DNA of 64,000 nt, taken from NCBI RefSeq assembly GCF_030406325.1, contig NZ_JAUEQY010000013.1, forward strand, positions 124,001-188,000, in the 5' to 3' direction. This document shows positions 43,555 to 52,270 of the stretch, one piece after another. Position 1 is the stretch's first letter. Every line of letters starts with the position of its first letter. The notes beneath the pieces were generated by a model. That model did not search any database, was not told the DNA's origin, and was given only the letters and a program-made list of their open reading frames with translations. A program made the position numbers and the translations under genes. This stretch comes from Actinomadura sp. DC4. GTDB lineage: Bacteria > Actinomycetota > Actinomycetes > Streptosporangiales > Streptosporangiaceae.

Positions 43555-44319
43555 ATGACCAAGCTGACGACCAACCATCCGAGCGGCAGCCCCTGCTGGG
43601 TCGACATCGGCGTCCCGGACCTGCGCCAGGCGATCGACTTCTACACGGCGCTGTTCGGCTGGGAGATCAACGAAGGGCCGGCCGAGACCGGCGGCTACTC
43701 CATGTGCCTCGTCGACGGCTCCCCGGTCGCGGCCCTGTCCCCCAACCGGGACCCCGACATCGCGACCTACTGGTGGAACGTCTACTTCGCCACCGACGAC
43801 CCGGACGCCACGGTCAAGTTGATCGGCGACAACGGCGGCACCGTCGTCATGCCGCCGATGGACATCATGGGGCAGGGCCGGATGGCGCTGGCCAAGGACC
43901 CGTCCGGCGCGCAGTTCGGGCTCTGGCAGGGGCAGGCGCACACCGGCGCGCACATCGTCGGCGAGCCCGACTCCCTGTGCTGGACGGAGCTGACCACGCC
44001 CGACAGCGCCGCCTCGCGCGCCTTCTACGCGACGGTCCTCGAACGCCCGGTGGAGGACATGGGCGTCCCCGGCTTCGACTACGCGACGATCAAGGTCGGC
44101 GAGGACGGCGCCGCCGGGATCTGGGGCGTGCCGGGCGAGGCCGCGCGCTGGACGGTCTACTTCGCGGTGGACGACGCCGACGGGGCGGTGGCGCGTGCGA
44201 CCGCGGCGGGCGGCAGCGTCGTACGCGAGGCACAGGACTCCCCGTACGGCCGGTTCGCTATCGTCGCCGACCCCTTCGGCGCCGCGCTCGCCGTGATGCG
44301 GCTGCCCGAGGCGCCCTGA
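43555..44319 (+). CDS. VOC (glyoxalase-like) superfamily protein, two domains
   Basis: A 254-residue protein of two tandem VOC domains. SPCWVDIGVPDLRQAIDFYT near residue 13 and SLCWTELTTPDSAASRAFYA near 142 are the first strands of each. Later strands end in KDPSGAQFGLWQ and ADPFGAALAVMRL, as in the CFP30B/lactoylglutathione-lyase-like group. The usual metal ligands (His/Glu) are mostly absent, so binding without catalysis is possible. ATG 43555 preferred to GTG 43540. Confidence 0.9.
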   Translation: MTKLTTNHPSGSPCWVDIGVPDLRQAIDFYTALFGWEINEGPAETGGYSMCLVDGSPVAALSPNRDPDIATYWWNVYFATDDPDATVKLIGDNGGTVVMPPMDIMGQGRMALAKDPSGAQFGLWQGQAHTGAHIVGEPDSLCWTELTTPDSAASRAFYATVLERPVEDMGVPGFDYATIKVGEDGAAGIWGVPGEAARWTVYFAVDDADGAVARATAAGGSVVREAQDSPYGRFAIVADPFGAALAVMRLPEAP

Positions 44320-44383
44320 GCCGAGTCCCAACCGTGATCCGCGTCCCGCAACCACCGGGGCGCGGTCTCGCGTCTGACCGGGC

Positions 44384-45454
44384 ATGCGTGACAGACATCT
44401 GGCCCGGCTCGTCGTCGTGGCGGCGATGACGCCGGCCTCGCTCACCCTCGTGAGTCCCTCGTGGGCCTGCGCCTGCGGCGCCCTGATCACCAGGACCGAC
44501 TCCGGCGTCAACGTGGCCGAGGAGACCTCGATCGTCCGCTACGACGGCCGCCAGGAGGAGATCGTCATGCGGCTGTCGGTGCGCTCGCAGGCGCGGGACG
44601 CCGCGTGGCTGATGCCGACGCCCGCCCGCGCCCAGGTCACGCTCGGGGAGCGCACGTGGTTCGACCAGCTCGACCGCCTCACCGAGCCCACCGTCGTACG
44701 GCACCGGCACTGGCTGCCGCGCCTGGACGGGCGTTCCTCCTCCGGCGCGACGGCGGCGCCCCCTGGGGGCGGGGTCGGCGTGCTGGCCCGGCAGCGGCTC
44801 GGCCCGTTCGAGGTGACCACCCTGTCCGCCGGCGACTCACGCGCGCTGGCCACGTGGCTGAGCGCACACGGCTACCGCATGCCCGGCCGGCTGGCGGAGG
44901 CGCTGAAGCCGTACGTCGCGCAGCGGTGGACCTACACCGCGATCAAGCTCGCCCCCTCGCAGGGGCGGCTCACCGGTCAGCTCGACCCCCTGCGCATCGC
45001 GTTCCCGTCACGCGCGGCGATCTATCCGATCCGGCTGTCCCGGCTGGCCAAGACGCCGCAGTCGGTGCATCTGTACGTGCTCGCGCCGCATCGGGTGCAG
45101 GTGTCCGGGCTGTCCGGGTACGGGATGGCGACGACGTTCGCCGGCCGCGTGGCACCGTCGAACGTCGCCTCACCCACGCTGCGCACGATGCTCGGCGGAG
45201 GGGCGTTCTTGACCGAGCTGGTGCGCCAGGGCATCCCGCCGTCGGCGTTCACCGGCGACCTGCGGCTCGACTCGACCGCCGACACCCCGTACCGGGAGGT
45301 GGAGACGGTGGACGACGGTCTCGTACGGTTCCTGGGCGTACCGGCGTTCCTGTGGTTCACCGCGCTCGGCGTCGTCGTGCTGGCCCTGCTCGTGCTCATC
45401 CTGGCGCGAGGAGCCGCACGCGCACGACGCGGAACCTCCGGGACGTCTCCCTGA
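44384..45454 (+). CDS. DUF2330 membrane-anchored extracellular protein
   Basis: A 356-residue protein. The signal peptide (residues 1-28) ends near SPSWACAC, and CACGALITRTDSGVNVAEET starts the DUF2330 domain. This domain covers most of the protein and contains DAAWLMPTPA and LSAHGYRMPGRLAEALKPYV. A single C-terminal membrane segment (about 325-345) and a basic tail follow. The last 74 nt coding the membrane segment and tail are copy one of a tandem repeat shared with the convergent gene. Function of DUF2330 is unknown. Confidence 0.85.
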   Translation: MRDRHLARLVVVAAMTPASLTLVSPSWACACGALITRTDSGVNVAEETSIVRYDGRQEEIVMRLSVRSQARDAAWLMPTPARAQVTLGERTWFDQLDRLTEPTVVRHRHWLPRLDGRSSSGATAAPPGGGVGVLARQRLGPFEVTTLSAGDSRALATWLSAHGYRMPGRLAEALKPYVAQRWTYTAIKLAPSQGRLTGQLDPLRIAFPSRAAIYPIRLSRLAKTPQSVHLYVLAPHRVQVSGLSGYGMATTFAGRVAPSNVASPTLRTMLGGGAFLTELVRQGIPPSAFTGDLRLDSTADTPYREVETVDDGLVRFLGVPAFLWFTALGVVVLALLVLILARGAARARRGTSGTSP

Positions 45455-45690
45455 CCACGGCCGATTCGCCGCGCACAAGCGTCACGGTGGTGGCCCTGCT
45501 CGTGATCATCCCGGCTCGCCGAGTCGCACGCACGGCGCGGAAGTCCCTGGGAGCCTTCCTGACAACGGCCGATTCGGCGCACGGGCCTCATGGTCCTGGG
45601 GCCCTGACCGTGATCATCCCGGCTCGGTGAGCCGCACGCGCACGGCGCGGAAGGTCCGGGGCGTCTCCCTGAGCACGGCCAGCCGGGGGT
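45381..45690. repeat. Tandem triplication of a ~110-bp gene-junction segment
   Basis: Three imperfect head-to-tail copies start at about 45381, 45491 and 45600. Copy one codes the C-terminus of the DUF2330 protein on the plus strand. Copy three codes the C-terminus of the acVLRF1 protein on the minus strand. Copy two codes for neither gene. In minus-strand reading the copies give RETSRRFRVVRVRLLAPG, RKAPRDFRAVRATRRAG and RETPRTFRAVRVRLTEPG, so all three derive from the acVLRF1 3' end. Confidence 0.75.
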
Positions 45691-46252
45691 CGGGCACGGT
45701 CAGGAACGGCCCGGTCTCCAGGGCGAAGAGCGCGCCGAGGTGGCGGTCACCGCGCAGCGCGTCGACCGCGCGCCGGTCACCGCCGCACACGAACGCCGCC
45801 AGCCCGGCCGCCTGAGGCGCCAGGACCCGCGCGGCGGTGTCGGCGGCGGCGCGCAGCGCCTCGCGCGCCTGCCCGTCCCGCCGCCGGGCGAACCTCTGCT
45901 GCGACTGCCCGCCGGCGGCACTACGCCCGTGCACAAGCCGGGCGCCCACCTTCGAGTCGCCGAGACGGTCACCGTCGAAGACACCGCAGGCATAGCCGCC
46001 GAGCCGGACGAGGAGCACGCCGACCCGGCGGTCGCGCAGCACGTGACCGATCAGGTCCCCGTCGAGCGGCGGGAAGGGCACATGACACTCGGCGAGCGCC
46101 CCGTCTCCGCCGCGCAGGACCACCACGCGCGGGCCGGCCACGGCGGAGAAACCCTCGTGGCGATCGGCGAAGCCATCGAGCCAGCGCCCGAGCCGGTCCG
46201 GTGGGACCTCGACCCAGCGCCCTCCCCCGGCCGCGGGCCTCGGCTTCGCCAT
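45614..46252 (-). CDS. acVLRF1-family peptidyl-tRNA hydrolase (actinobacterial Vms1-like release factor)
   Basis: A 212-residue protein. GGRWVEVPPDRLGRWLDGFA near the N-terminus and HGRSAAGGQSQQRFARRRDG near residues 108-127 are the hallmarks of acVLRF1; the GxSQQ glutamine loop is the peptidyl-tRNA hydrolysis site in the Vms1/eRF1-like fold. It releases nascent chains from peptidyl-tRNA on stalled ribosomes. The C-terminal 20 or so residues lie in the tandem repeat listed above. Confidence 0.9.
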   Translation of the reverse strand: MAKPRPAAGGGRWVEVPPDRLGRWLDGFADRHEGFSAVAGPRVVVLRGGDGALAECHVPFPPLDGDLIGHVLRDRRVGVLLVRLGGYACGVFDGDRLGDSKVGARLVHGRSAAGGQSQQRFARRRDGQAREALRAAADTAARVLAPQAAGLAAFVCGGDRRAVDALRGDRHLGALFALETGPFLTVPDPRLAVLRETPRTFRAVRVRLTEPG

Positions 46253-46264
46253 CCCCGAACCCTA

Positions 46265-46395
46265 GTAGTGCCCTCCCAGACGACCGGAGCGAGGGGTTGC
46301 TGCCACGTACGTGAGGCGAAGGGTCGGTGCCAGGTCGGACGGTGGCCAATCCGGGCGGCGACCGGTACGCGCCGATCGCCAAGGACCGCGCCGAG
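46265..46395. repeat. Dispersed ~125-bp repeat, copy 1
   Basis: Begins GTAGTGC and contains GGTTGCTGCCA at 46295 and GGTCGGTGCCA at 46322, a 27-bp period, then GCGGCGACCGGTAC. Copy 2 lies about 580 bp downstream in the same orientation with the same order and period. No inverted ends or transposase frame are seen. Confidence 0.65.
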
Positions 46396-46851
46396 GTGTG
46401 GTCTCCCGCCTGCCACTCACCACCGGCCTGCGCCGTCCCTGAGAAACGGGCCATCGCCGAACGCCTCGGCCGCGACGGGGCCACGGATCTCGTCGCCGGC
46501 CTTCTGCGGCGCGATGAGACCGTCCGGCTGCAGGATCTGTCCGGACGAAGGTGAACATCGCCTATCCGGGTGCCCGAGGAGATGCGATCCTGCAGCGGAT
46601 GAGCGATCCGCCCGACGCGACCGATCCGGGACGTGAGGCCGAAAGCCGAGGATGTCGTCGACCAGGCTCGCGGCCGTGCTGATGTTCGACGGCATCGACA
46701 CCCCCGCCGACCGCTCCTCCATCGCCTACCGCCGCGCGCCCCGCGGGCTCGGCCTGAGCCTGCGGGTACGGCTGACCTTCACGCCCTGCGTCGCCACCCG
46801 CACCCGCTCGTCCCTGGCGCGGGCGCCGGGCTTCACCAGCCCCCGGGCCCC

Positions 46852-46975
46852 GTAGTGCTCTGTCAGATGGATGGGGTTGATGCCAGGTGGGTGGGGCGAA
46901 GGGTTGATGCCAGATGGGACAGTGGCCGATCCAGGCGGCGACCGGTACTCGCGGCTGACGGAGGACCGCGCAGAA
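46852..46975. repeat. Dispersed ~125-bp repeat, copy 2
   Basis: Begins GTAGTGC and contains GGTTGATGCCA at 46875 and again at 46902 (27-bp period), then GCGGCGACCGGTAC and GACCGCGC. Similar to copy 1 over most of its length, with substitutions not concentrated at third codon positions in any frame, which argues against a conserved protein. Confidence 0.65.
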
Positions 46976-47420
46976 GGTACTTCCGCCCCCCGGCCACACC
47001 GCATCACTCCCGTCCGCGCCCCGCAAGGACTCCAAAACCCGCACCGCGCCGCCCCGATCTCACCCGCGTCCGCGTCCCACCAGGGTTCCGGGATCCGCAC
47101 CGCGTCGCTCTCGCCCTCGGCTCCGTCGACACCCTCGCCCCGTCCACACCCGTGCCCGCGTCCGTGCCCGCGTCCGGCGAGGGGCTCCGGGACGCGCATA
47201 CCTGCCCTGCCCCGTCAGCGCGCCGGATCCTCCCGGCCGGGGCGAGCGCCAGGCCGCCCGCGCCGGGCGGGGTGGCGATCAAGGATCTGGCCGAAGTCGC
47301 GCCGTCCGACCGCGCGGCGCCTCACCGCGCACGGCGATCTCGGGGCAGCGCCCTTATCGATGATCTCAATTTCGCCGCGAGCCGGTTTGACTTCTTCGGC
47401 CAGGTGGGAGGACTTGTTGC

Positions 47421-47810
47421 ATGTGGATCGCACCCGAACGACGGCGCGCGCACCGGTGGATCGCGCCCGTTTTCGCCGTGGCCGCGGGTGTGGCGGTCGG
47501 GGCGGCCGTGGCGCTCCGCGGGCAGACCGAGACCGGTGTCGTGACGGCGGCCGTGCTGCTCGCCTACGGCATACTCCTCGGCGCGCGCGGCAACGAGTCG
47601 CAGGGCTCGGAGACCTTCGGCGGTACCGGCGGCCGGGGCGGGGCCCATCAGCGGGCCGCCGCGGTGACCGCCGACGTCCTGGTCGCGGTGATCGTGGCCG
47701 CGCTCATCATCCAGGCGCTGCGCGGTGCGGAGATCTGGGTGCTGGCCGGGCTGGCCGCCATCGCCTGTGTGACCTACCTCGTCTCGATCCTCAGCATCAG
47801 CTGGTACTGA
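47421..47810 (+). CDS. Small membrane protein of unknown function
   Basis: A 129-residue protein with about four hydrophobic segments (near residues 12-30, 38-52, 82-100 and 105-125). A short glycine-rich loop lies between the second and third. No family motif recognised. It precedes the degenerate EAL gene by 12 bp on the same strand, so the two are probably one transcript. Confidence 0.7.
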   Translation: MWIAPERRRAHRWIAPVFAVAAGVAVGAAVALRGQTETGVVTAAVLLAYGILLGARGNESQGSETFGGTGGRGGAHQRAAAVTADVLVAVIVAALIIQALRGAEIWVLAGLAAIACVTYLVSILSISWY

Positions 47811-47822
47811 CCGCCAGGCGCG

Positions 47823-49067
47823 GTGACCGTCGGTGAGCGGGTCAGGGCGGCGAACGCCCGAATTGACAGTGAACACTCCCCGAACAGCGACAATTCGCCC
47901 AGGTCGGGGAGCCAGAATCGGTTCGTGACCGAGTTCGCCGCCTACGCGGGCGGTTCGGAGAACGCCTACACACGCCGTGACACCGTTTCGCCGCCGCCCC
48001 GCGTCGCCTTCCATCCGATCATCGACCTCGACACCGGCACCGTCGTCGCGGTGAGCGCGCCCACGGGCCGCGACATCGGCCTGGAGTCCGACGTCGACCG
48101 GGCGATCCTCGCCGCCCAGGCGACCACGCAGCACGAGACGCCGCTCCCGCTGCACCTCTTCCTGCACGCGCGGACGCTCGCCGACGACCGGAGCACCGAC
48201 CGTCTCCACCAGACCCTGGCGAGTCTCCGGCGCCGCCCCGGCGGCGTGATCATGTCGGTGAGCGGCCTGTTCGCCGGCATGACGCCGGCGGAGGCCGGCG
48301 CGCGGCTCAGCCGGCTGCGCGCGGCGGGCTACCTCATCGGCATCGAGCACGTGGCCGACCTGCCGAGCCGGTTCGTCGCCGAGGTCGCCCCGTCCGTGCT
48401 CACGCTGGACCCGGAGCTGGCCCGGCGCGCGGCGGCCGACCCCCGGCGCGCCGCGCTGGTGGAGTCGCTGGTGGCGCTGGGCCGCCGCACCGGCGGCCAT
48501 GTGCTCGCCCCGGGCGTCCTCGACGACGACCAGCTCCACAAGCTGCGCGGGCTCGGCGTACGGCTCGCCCAGGGACCGCTGCTGACGCCGTCGGGCTGGC
48601 GGCCGGGCATGCCCGTGACCGTACGCCTCGGCGCCCGTGAGACCGACCGGCTCGGGCCGCGGGTGACGGAGTTCATGCTGCCCGCCACCGTGATGCCGGA
48701 CGGCGCCACCGCGGACGAGGTGTTCTCCGCGTTCAACGCCGAGCCGAACACCACCAGCGTCGTTCTCGTCGACACGGCGCAGCGGCCGAAGTACACGGTG
48801 GACCGTACGCGGTTCCTGCTCAAGCTCGCCGGAGCGTACGGGCACGCGCTGCACGCGCACAAGCCGGCCCGGCGGCTCGCCGACCCGCCTCGGCTGGTCC
48901 CCCGTACGGTGCCCGCGATCGCCGCGCTGCGGGCCGCGGGCGAGGACGCCGTCCGTGTGTACGACGACCTCGTGGTGATCGACGAGGTCGGCCGCTGCAT
49001 GGGGATCGCGCGGGTGGGCGACCTGATCCGCAGCCTGTCGGAGCTGGAGCGGCGTACCGCCTCCTGA
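47823..49067 (+). CDS. Degenerate EAL-domain protein, probably catalytically inactive
   Basis: A 414-residue protein. The region RVAFHPIIDLDTGTVVAVSA near residues 60-80 has the EAL-domain opening strand, but the E-x-L motif itself is replaced by VSA, and the later metal-binding Asn and Asp motifs are not recognisable. RAAGYLIGIEHVADL and the barrel order are otherwise kept. A C-terminal domain of about 170 residues with two similar strand-helix units follows and could be a CBS-like or sensor domain. A binding or scaffold role in c-di-GMP or other signalling is inferred. GTG 47823 gives the longest product; GTG 47925 is an alternative. Confidence 0.75.
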   Translation: MTVGERVRAANARIDSEHSPNSDNSPRSGSQNRFVTEFAAYAGGSENAYTRRDTVSPPPRVAFHPIIDLDTGTVVAVSAPTGRDIGLESDVDRAILAAQATTQHETPLPLHLFLHARTLADDRSTDRLHQTLASLRRRPGGVIMSVSGLFAGMTPAEAGARLSRLRAAGYLIGIEHVADLPSRFVAEVAPSVLTLDPELARRAAADPRRAALVESLVALGRRTGGHVLAPGVLDDDQLHKLRGLGVRLAQGPLLTPSGWRPGMPVTVRLGARETDRLGPRVTEFMLPATVMPDGATADEVFSAFNAEPNTTSVVLVDTAQRPKYTVDRTRFLLKLAGAYGHALHAHKPARRLADPPRLVPRTVPAIAALRAAGEDAVRVYDDLVVIDEVGRCMGIARVGDLIRSLSELERRTAS

Positions 49068-49075
49068 GCGGCAAT

Positions 49076-49112
49076 TTGTACATCTAGCCTTATAAGTCAT
49101 AGTTTACTAACC
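49076..49112 (+). promoter_or_regulatory. Probable leaderless promoter of the MarR-MFS operon
   Basis: TTGTAC (49076-49081) and TAGTTT (49100-49105) are separated by 18 bp in an AT-rich island. A start point about 7 bp downstream coincides with the GTG start of the MarR gene at 49113, giving a leaderless mRNA. CTTATAAG, a perfect 8-bp palindrome, lies between the hexamers and could be the autoregulatory site. Confidence 0.5.
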
Positions 49113-49547
49113 GTGGACGACGGTGACATCGAAGCCGCGGCGTTCGACCTCCGCCTGGCGCTCGCGCGAATCGTGCGGCGGCTACGGCAGGCGCACGAAC
49201 CCGGCGAGCTGACCCTCTCGGAGATCTCGGTGCTGTCGCGCCTGGACCGCGACGGCCCGGCGACGCCGGGCTCGCTCGCCACGGAGGAGCGCGTACGCCC
49301 GCAGGCGATGGGCAACACGCTGGCCGCTCTCGAACAGCGCGGCCTCGTGGACCGGATGCCCGACCCCAGCGACGGGCGGCGCGTGTCGATGTCGGCGACC
49401 GAGGCCGGGCAGCGGCTGCTGCTCGACCGGCGGTCGGCCAGCACACGCCGGATGACCCGGGCGCTGGCCGAGGGGTTCACGCCCGAGGAGCGGCAGCGCC
49501 TGATCGAGACCGTCCCCCTGCTCGACCGGCTCGCGGACAGCCTGTGA
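49113..49547 (+). CDS. MarR-family transcriptional regulator
   Basis: This GTG-started protein has 144 residues. LTLSEISVLSRLDRDGP leads into the HTH (SLATEERVRPQAMGNTLAAL), followed by EQRGLVDRMPDPSDGRRV, the wing with D-x-RR. The stop overlaps the MFS start by 4 nt (GTGA), so the regulator and transporter are coupled. It likely represses its own operon and is released by the transported drug or metabolite. Confidence 0.92.
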   Translation: MDDGDIEAAAFDLRLALARIVRRLRQAHEPGELTLSEISVLSRLDRDGPATPGSLATEERVRPQAMGNTLAALEQRGLVDRMPDPSDGRRVSMSATEAGQRLLLDRRSASTRRMTRALAEGFTPEERQRLIETVPLLDRLADSL

Positions 49548-51217
49548 CCCACGGCGACCGGTACAAGTGGACAGCGCTGTCCAACACCACCCTCGGCGTG
49601 CTCATGGCGTCGCTGGACGGTTCCATCGTGATCATCTCGATGCCGGCGATCTTCCGCGGCATCGGGCTGGATCCCCTCTCCCCCTCCAACATCGGCTACC
49701 TGCTCTGGATGATCCTGGGCTACCTGCTCGTCGCCGCCGTGCTGGTGGTGGCGCTGGGGCGGCTCGGCGACATGTTCGGCCGGGTCCGGCTCTACAACCT
49801 CGGCTTCATGATCTTCAGCGTGGCCTCGCTGGCGCTGTCACTCGTCCCGTTCCGCGGCGGCTCGGGAGCGCTGTGGCTGATCGGCTGGCGCGTGGTCCAG
49901 GGGGTCGGCGGCGCCATGCTGACCGCCAACTCCGCGGCCATCCTCACCGACGCCTTCCCGCTGGAACAGCGCGGCATGGCCCTCGGCATCAACCAGATCA
50001 CCGCGCTCGCCGGGCAGTTCCTCGGCCTGCTGGCGGGCGGCTTGCTCGCCGAGGTGCACTGGCGCGCGGTGTTCTGGGTGAGCGTCCCGATCGGCATCAT
50101 CGGCACCGTGTGGTCCTACCACAGCCTGCGCGAGGTGGGCACACCGCGTAAGGCCAAGATCGACTGGCTGGGCAACGTGACGTTCGTGGGCGGCGCGATC
50201 GCCCTGCTCGCCTCGATCACGTACGGGATCCAGCCGTACGGGGGGCACGCGACGGGCTGGGCGAACCCCTGGGTGTTCGGCGGCGTCATCGGCGGCGTCC
50301 TGCTCCTGGTGGCCTTCTGCGTGATCGAGACGCGGGTGGCCGCGCCGATGCTGCGCATGGGGCTGTTCCGGATCCGGGCGTTCGCGGCCGGCAACCTGGC
50401 CGCGCTGCTGACCGCGATCGCCCGGGGCGGCATGCAGTTCATGCTGATCATCTGGCTGCAGGGCATCTGGCTGCCGCTGCACGGCTATGACTACGAGCGG
50501 ACGCCGCTGTGGGCGGGCATCTACATGCTGCCGCTGACCTTCGGTTTCCTGGTGGCCGGCCCGATCTCGGGCTACCTGTCGGACCGGTTCGGCGCCCGCC
50601 TGTTCTCCACCGGAGGCCTGACCATCGTCTGCGCCTCGTTCATCGGGCTGATCGCCCTGCCGGTCGACTTCTCCTATCCGCTCTTCGCCGGCCTGCTGTT
50701 CGCCAGCGGCTTCGGGCAGGGGATGTTCTCGGCGCCGAACACCTCGGCGGTCATGAGCAGCGTGCCCGCCGACCAGCGCGGCGTGGCCTCCGGGATGCGG
50801 GCGACCTTCCAGAACTCCGGCACCGCCCTGTCGATCGGGGTGTTCTTCTCCCTGATGATCGCGGGGCTGGCCTCCTCGCTGCCGCACACGCTGTCGTCCG
50901 GCCTGGAGGCCCAGGCGGTGCCCCCGGCGGACGCGGCGCACGTCGCGCAGCTTCCGCCGGTCAGCACGCTGTTCGCGGCGTTCCTGGGCAACAACCCGAT
51001 CGGCCACCTGCTCGGCTCCAACGGGCTGTTGAACTCCCTACCACCGCATAACCGGCAGACACTCACCGGAAAGGCGTTCTTCCCCCAGCTCGTCTCCGGG
51101 CCGTTCCATCATGGCCTGGTACTGGTGTTCACCGCCGCCGCCGTGATGGCGGCGGTCGCCGCGCTGGGCTCGGCCCTGCGCGGCACCCGTTATGTCCATT
51201 CTGAGGAGAAATCATGA
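49544..51217 (+). CDS. MFS transporter, DHA2 (14-segment drug:proton antiporter) type
   Basis: A 557-residue carrier with about 14 membrane segments. LDGSIVIISMPAI near residues 20-33 is the motif C-like first segment. GRLGDMFGRVRLYNLG is the loop-2 motif, and WRVVQGVGGAMLTANSAA is the DHA2 motif. The extra length and the large loop near residues 450-510 are usual for DHA2. A role in efflux of a lipophilic compound is inferred, linked to MarR control. It overlaps the downstream hydrolase gene by 4 nt (ATGA). Confidence 0.92.
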   Translation: MTHGDRYKWTALSNTTLGVLMASLDGSIVIISMPAIFRGIGLDPLSPSNIGYLLWMILGYLLVAAVLVVALGRLGDMFGRVRLYNLGFMIFSVASLALSLVPFRGGSGALWLIGWRVVQGVGGAMLTANSAAILTDAFPLEQRGMALGINQITALAGQFLGLLAGGLLAEVHWRAVFWVSVPIGIIGTVWSYHSLREVGTPRKAKIDWLGNVTFVGGAIALLASITYGIQPYGGHATGWANPWVFGGVIGGVLLLVAFCVIETRVAAPMLRMGLFRIRAFAAGNLAALLTAIARGGMQFMLIIWLQGIWLPLHGYDYERTPLWAGIYMLPLTFGFLVAGPISGYLSDRFGARLFSTGGLTIVCASFIGLIALPVDFSYPLFAGLLFASGFGQGMFSAPNTSAVMSSVPADQRGVASGMRATFQNSGTALSIGVFFSLMIAGLASSLPHTLSSGLEAQAVPPADAAHVAQLPPVSTLFAAFLGNNPIGHLLGSNGLLNSLPPHNRQTLTGKAFFPQLVSGPFHHGLVLVFTAAAVMAAVAALGSALRGTRYVHSEEKS

Positions 51218-51951
51218 CTGACGCGCTCAGGGCCGAGACCGTCACGATCACGGGCCACGGCGACGACGAGATCGAGGCGTACCTCGCCCGGCCTCTGGAC
51301 GGCGGCCCGCGTGGTGGCGTCGTGGTCATCCACCACATGCCCGGCTACGACGAGGCGACCAAGGAGATGGTGCGCAAGTTCGCGGCGCACGGCTACGCGG
51401 CGCTGTGCCCGAACCTGTACTCCCGCGAGGCGCCCGGGGCCGACCCCGACGACGCCTCGGCGACCGTACGCGCGGCGGGCGGCGTTCCGGACGAGCGGCT
51501 CGTCGGCGACGTCGACGGCGCGGCCCGCTACCTGAACGCCCTGGAGGGCGCGAACGGCAGGATCGGCGTGATCGGCCACTGCTCCGGCGGGCGGCAGACG
51601 TTCCTGGCGGCGTGCTCGCTCCAGATCGACGCCGCGGTCGACTGCTACGGCGCGTTCGTCGTCAACGAGCCGCCGGAGGGCCGCCCGACGACCATGAAGC
51701 CGATCCTGAACCTGGCACCGCAGCTGTCCTGCCCGCTCCTGGGTCTGTTCGGCGCCGACGACGGCTACCCCGGGCCCGAGGAGACCGCCAAGCTCTCCGC
51801 CGAGCTCGACCGGCTCGGCAAGGAGCACGAGTTCCACACCTACGAGGGCGCGGGCCACGCGTTCTTCGCCGTCGACCGGCCGGCGTACCGGCCCGAGGCC
51901 GCGGTGGACGGCTGGGCGAAGATCTTCGACTTCTTCGGCCGTACGCTCTGA
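51214..51951 (+). CDS. Dienelactone hydrolase family protein
   Basis: A 245-residue alpha/beta hydrolase. The nucleophile elbow is GHCSGG near residue 118, with Cys as in dienelactone hydrolases, the Asp in FGADDGYPGPEE and the His in YEGAGHAFFAVDRPAYR. It should hydrolyse a lactone or ester. Overlaps with both neighbours place it in the MarR-MFS operon, where it could modify the same compound that the carrier exports. Confidence 0.92.
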   Translation: MTDALRAETVTITGHGDDEIEAYLARPLDGGPRGGVVVIHHMPGYDEATKEMVRKFAAHGYAALCPNLYSREAPGADPDDASATVRAAGGVPDERLVGDVDGAARYLNALEGANGRIGVIGHCSGGRQTFLAACSLQIDAAVDCYGAFVVNEPPEGRPTTMKPILNLAPQLSCPLLGLFGADDGYPGPEETAKLSAELDRLGKEHEFHTYEGAGHAFFAVDRPAYRPEAAVDGWAKIFDFFGRTL

Positions 51952-51962
51952 GGCGGGGACCC

Positions 51963-52253
51963 ATGTGCACTTACCAGACCCACAAGATCCGGCTCGACGG
52001 CAGCGGCAAGGCGCGTAAGGGCTGGATCAGCCTCAGCGAGGCGATCGTGTACGTCGACCACCCCGTCCACATGCAGCAGGACCACTCGGTCAACATCGAC
52101 TTCCTCGACCCGGCGCAGGGACCGTCCGCCCGCGTGGCGGTCGAGCTGAGCGAGGAGGCGGCGCTCGCGCTCGCCGACGCGATCCACCGTGCGATCGAGG
52201 CCGCGCCCCCCGGGCTGGCCTCGTCCCGCGCGCGGTCGGCCGGCGCCGCCTGA
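51963..52253 (+). CDS. DUF6295-like small protein
   Basis: A 96-residue protein beginning MCTYQTHKIRLDGSGKARKG, with a later YVDHPVHMQQDHSVNIDFL and a C-terminal helix ARVAVELSEEAALALADAI. This layout matches DUF6295 actinobacterial proteins as I know them. Function unknown. It follows the hydrolase by 11 bp and ends the operon; a strong hairpin terminator lies 17 bp beyond its stop. Confidence 0.85.
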   Translation: MCTYQTHKIRLDGSGKARKGWISLSEAIVYVDHPVHMQQDHSVNIDFLDPAQGPSARVAVELSEEAALALADAIHRAIEAAPPGLASSRARSAGAA

Positions 52254-52270
52254 CTTTGTCCTGTCCATGC

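Larger units (their letters stand above)
46253..47420. other. Gene-poor region with repeats and remnants
   Basis: About 1.17 kb between acVLRF1 and a small membrane protein gene. It holds two copies of a dispersed repeat (46265-46395 and 46852-46975). A plus-strand frame ending at 46554 has a protein-like tail (KRAIAERLGRDGATDLVAGL, then LLRRDETVRLQDLSGRR) with high GC at third positions; this may be a gene remnant. Another short frame at 46652-46855 has no recognisable family. From 47000 to 47300 the sequence is low complexity, with recurring CCGCACC and CGCGTCC motifs. No complete gene is supported. Confidence 0.55.

Noticed and set aside
45381-45690. Tandem repeat as a CRISPR array
   Set aside because: Only three imperfect copies without spacers; they read as duplicated gene ends and no cas genes are present.
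46652-46855. 67-codon plus-strand frame in the gene-poor region
   Set aside because: No ribosome binding site or family resemblance; codon pattern is equivocal.
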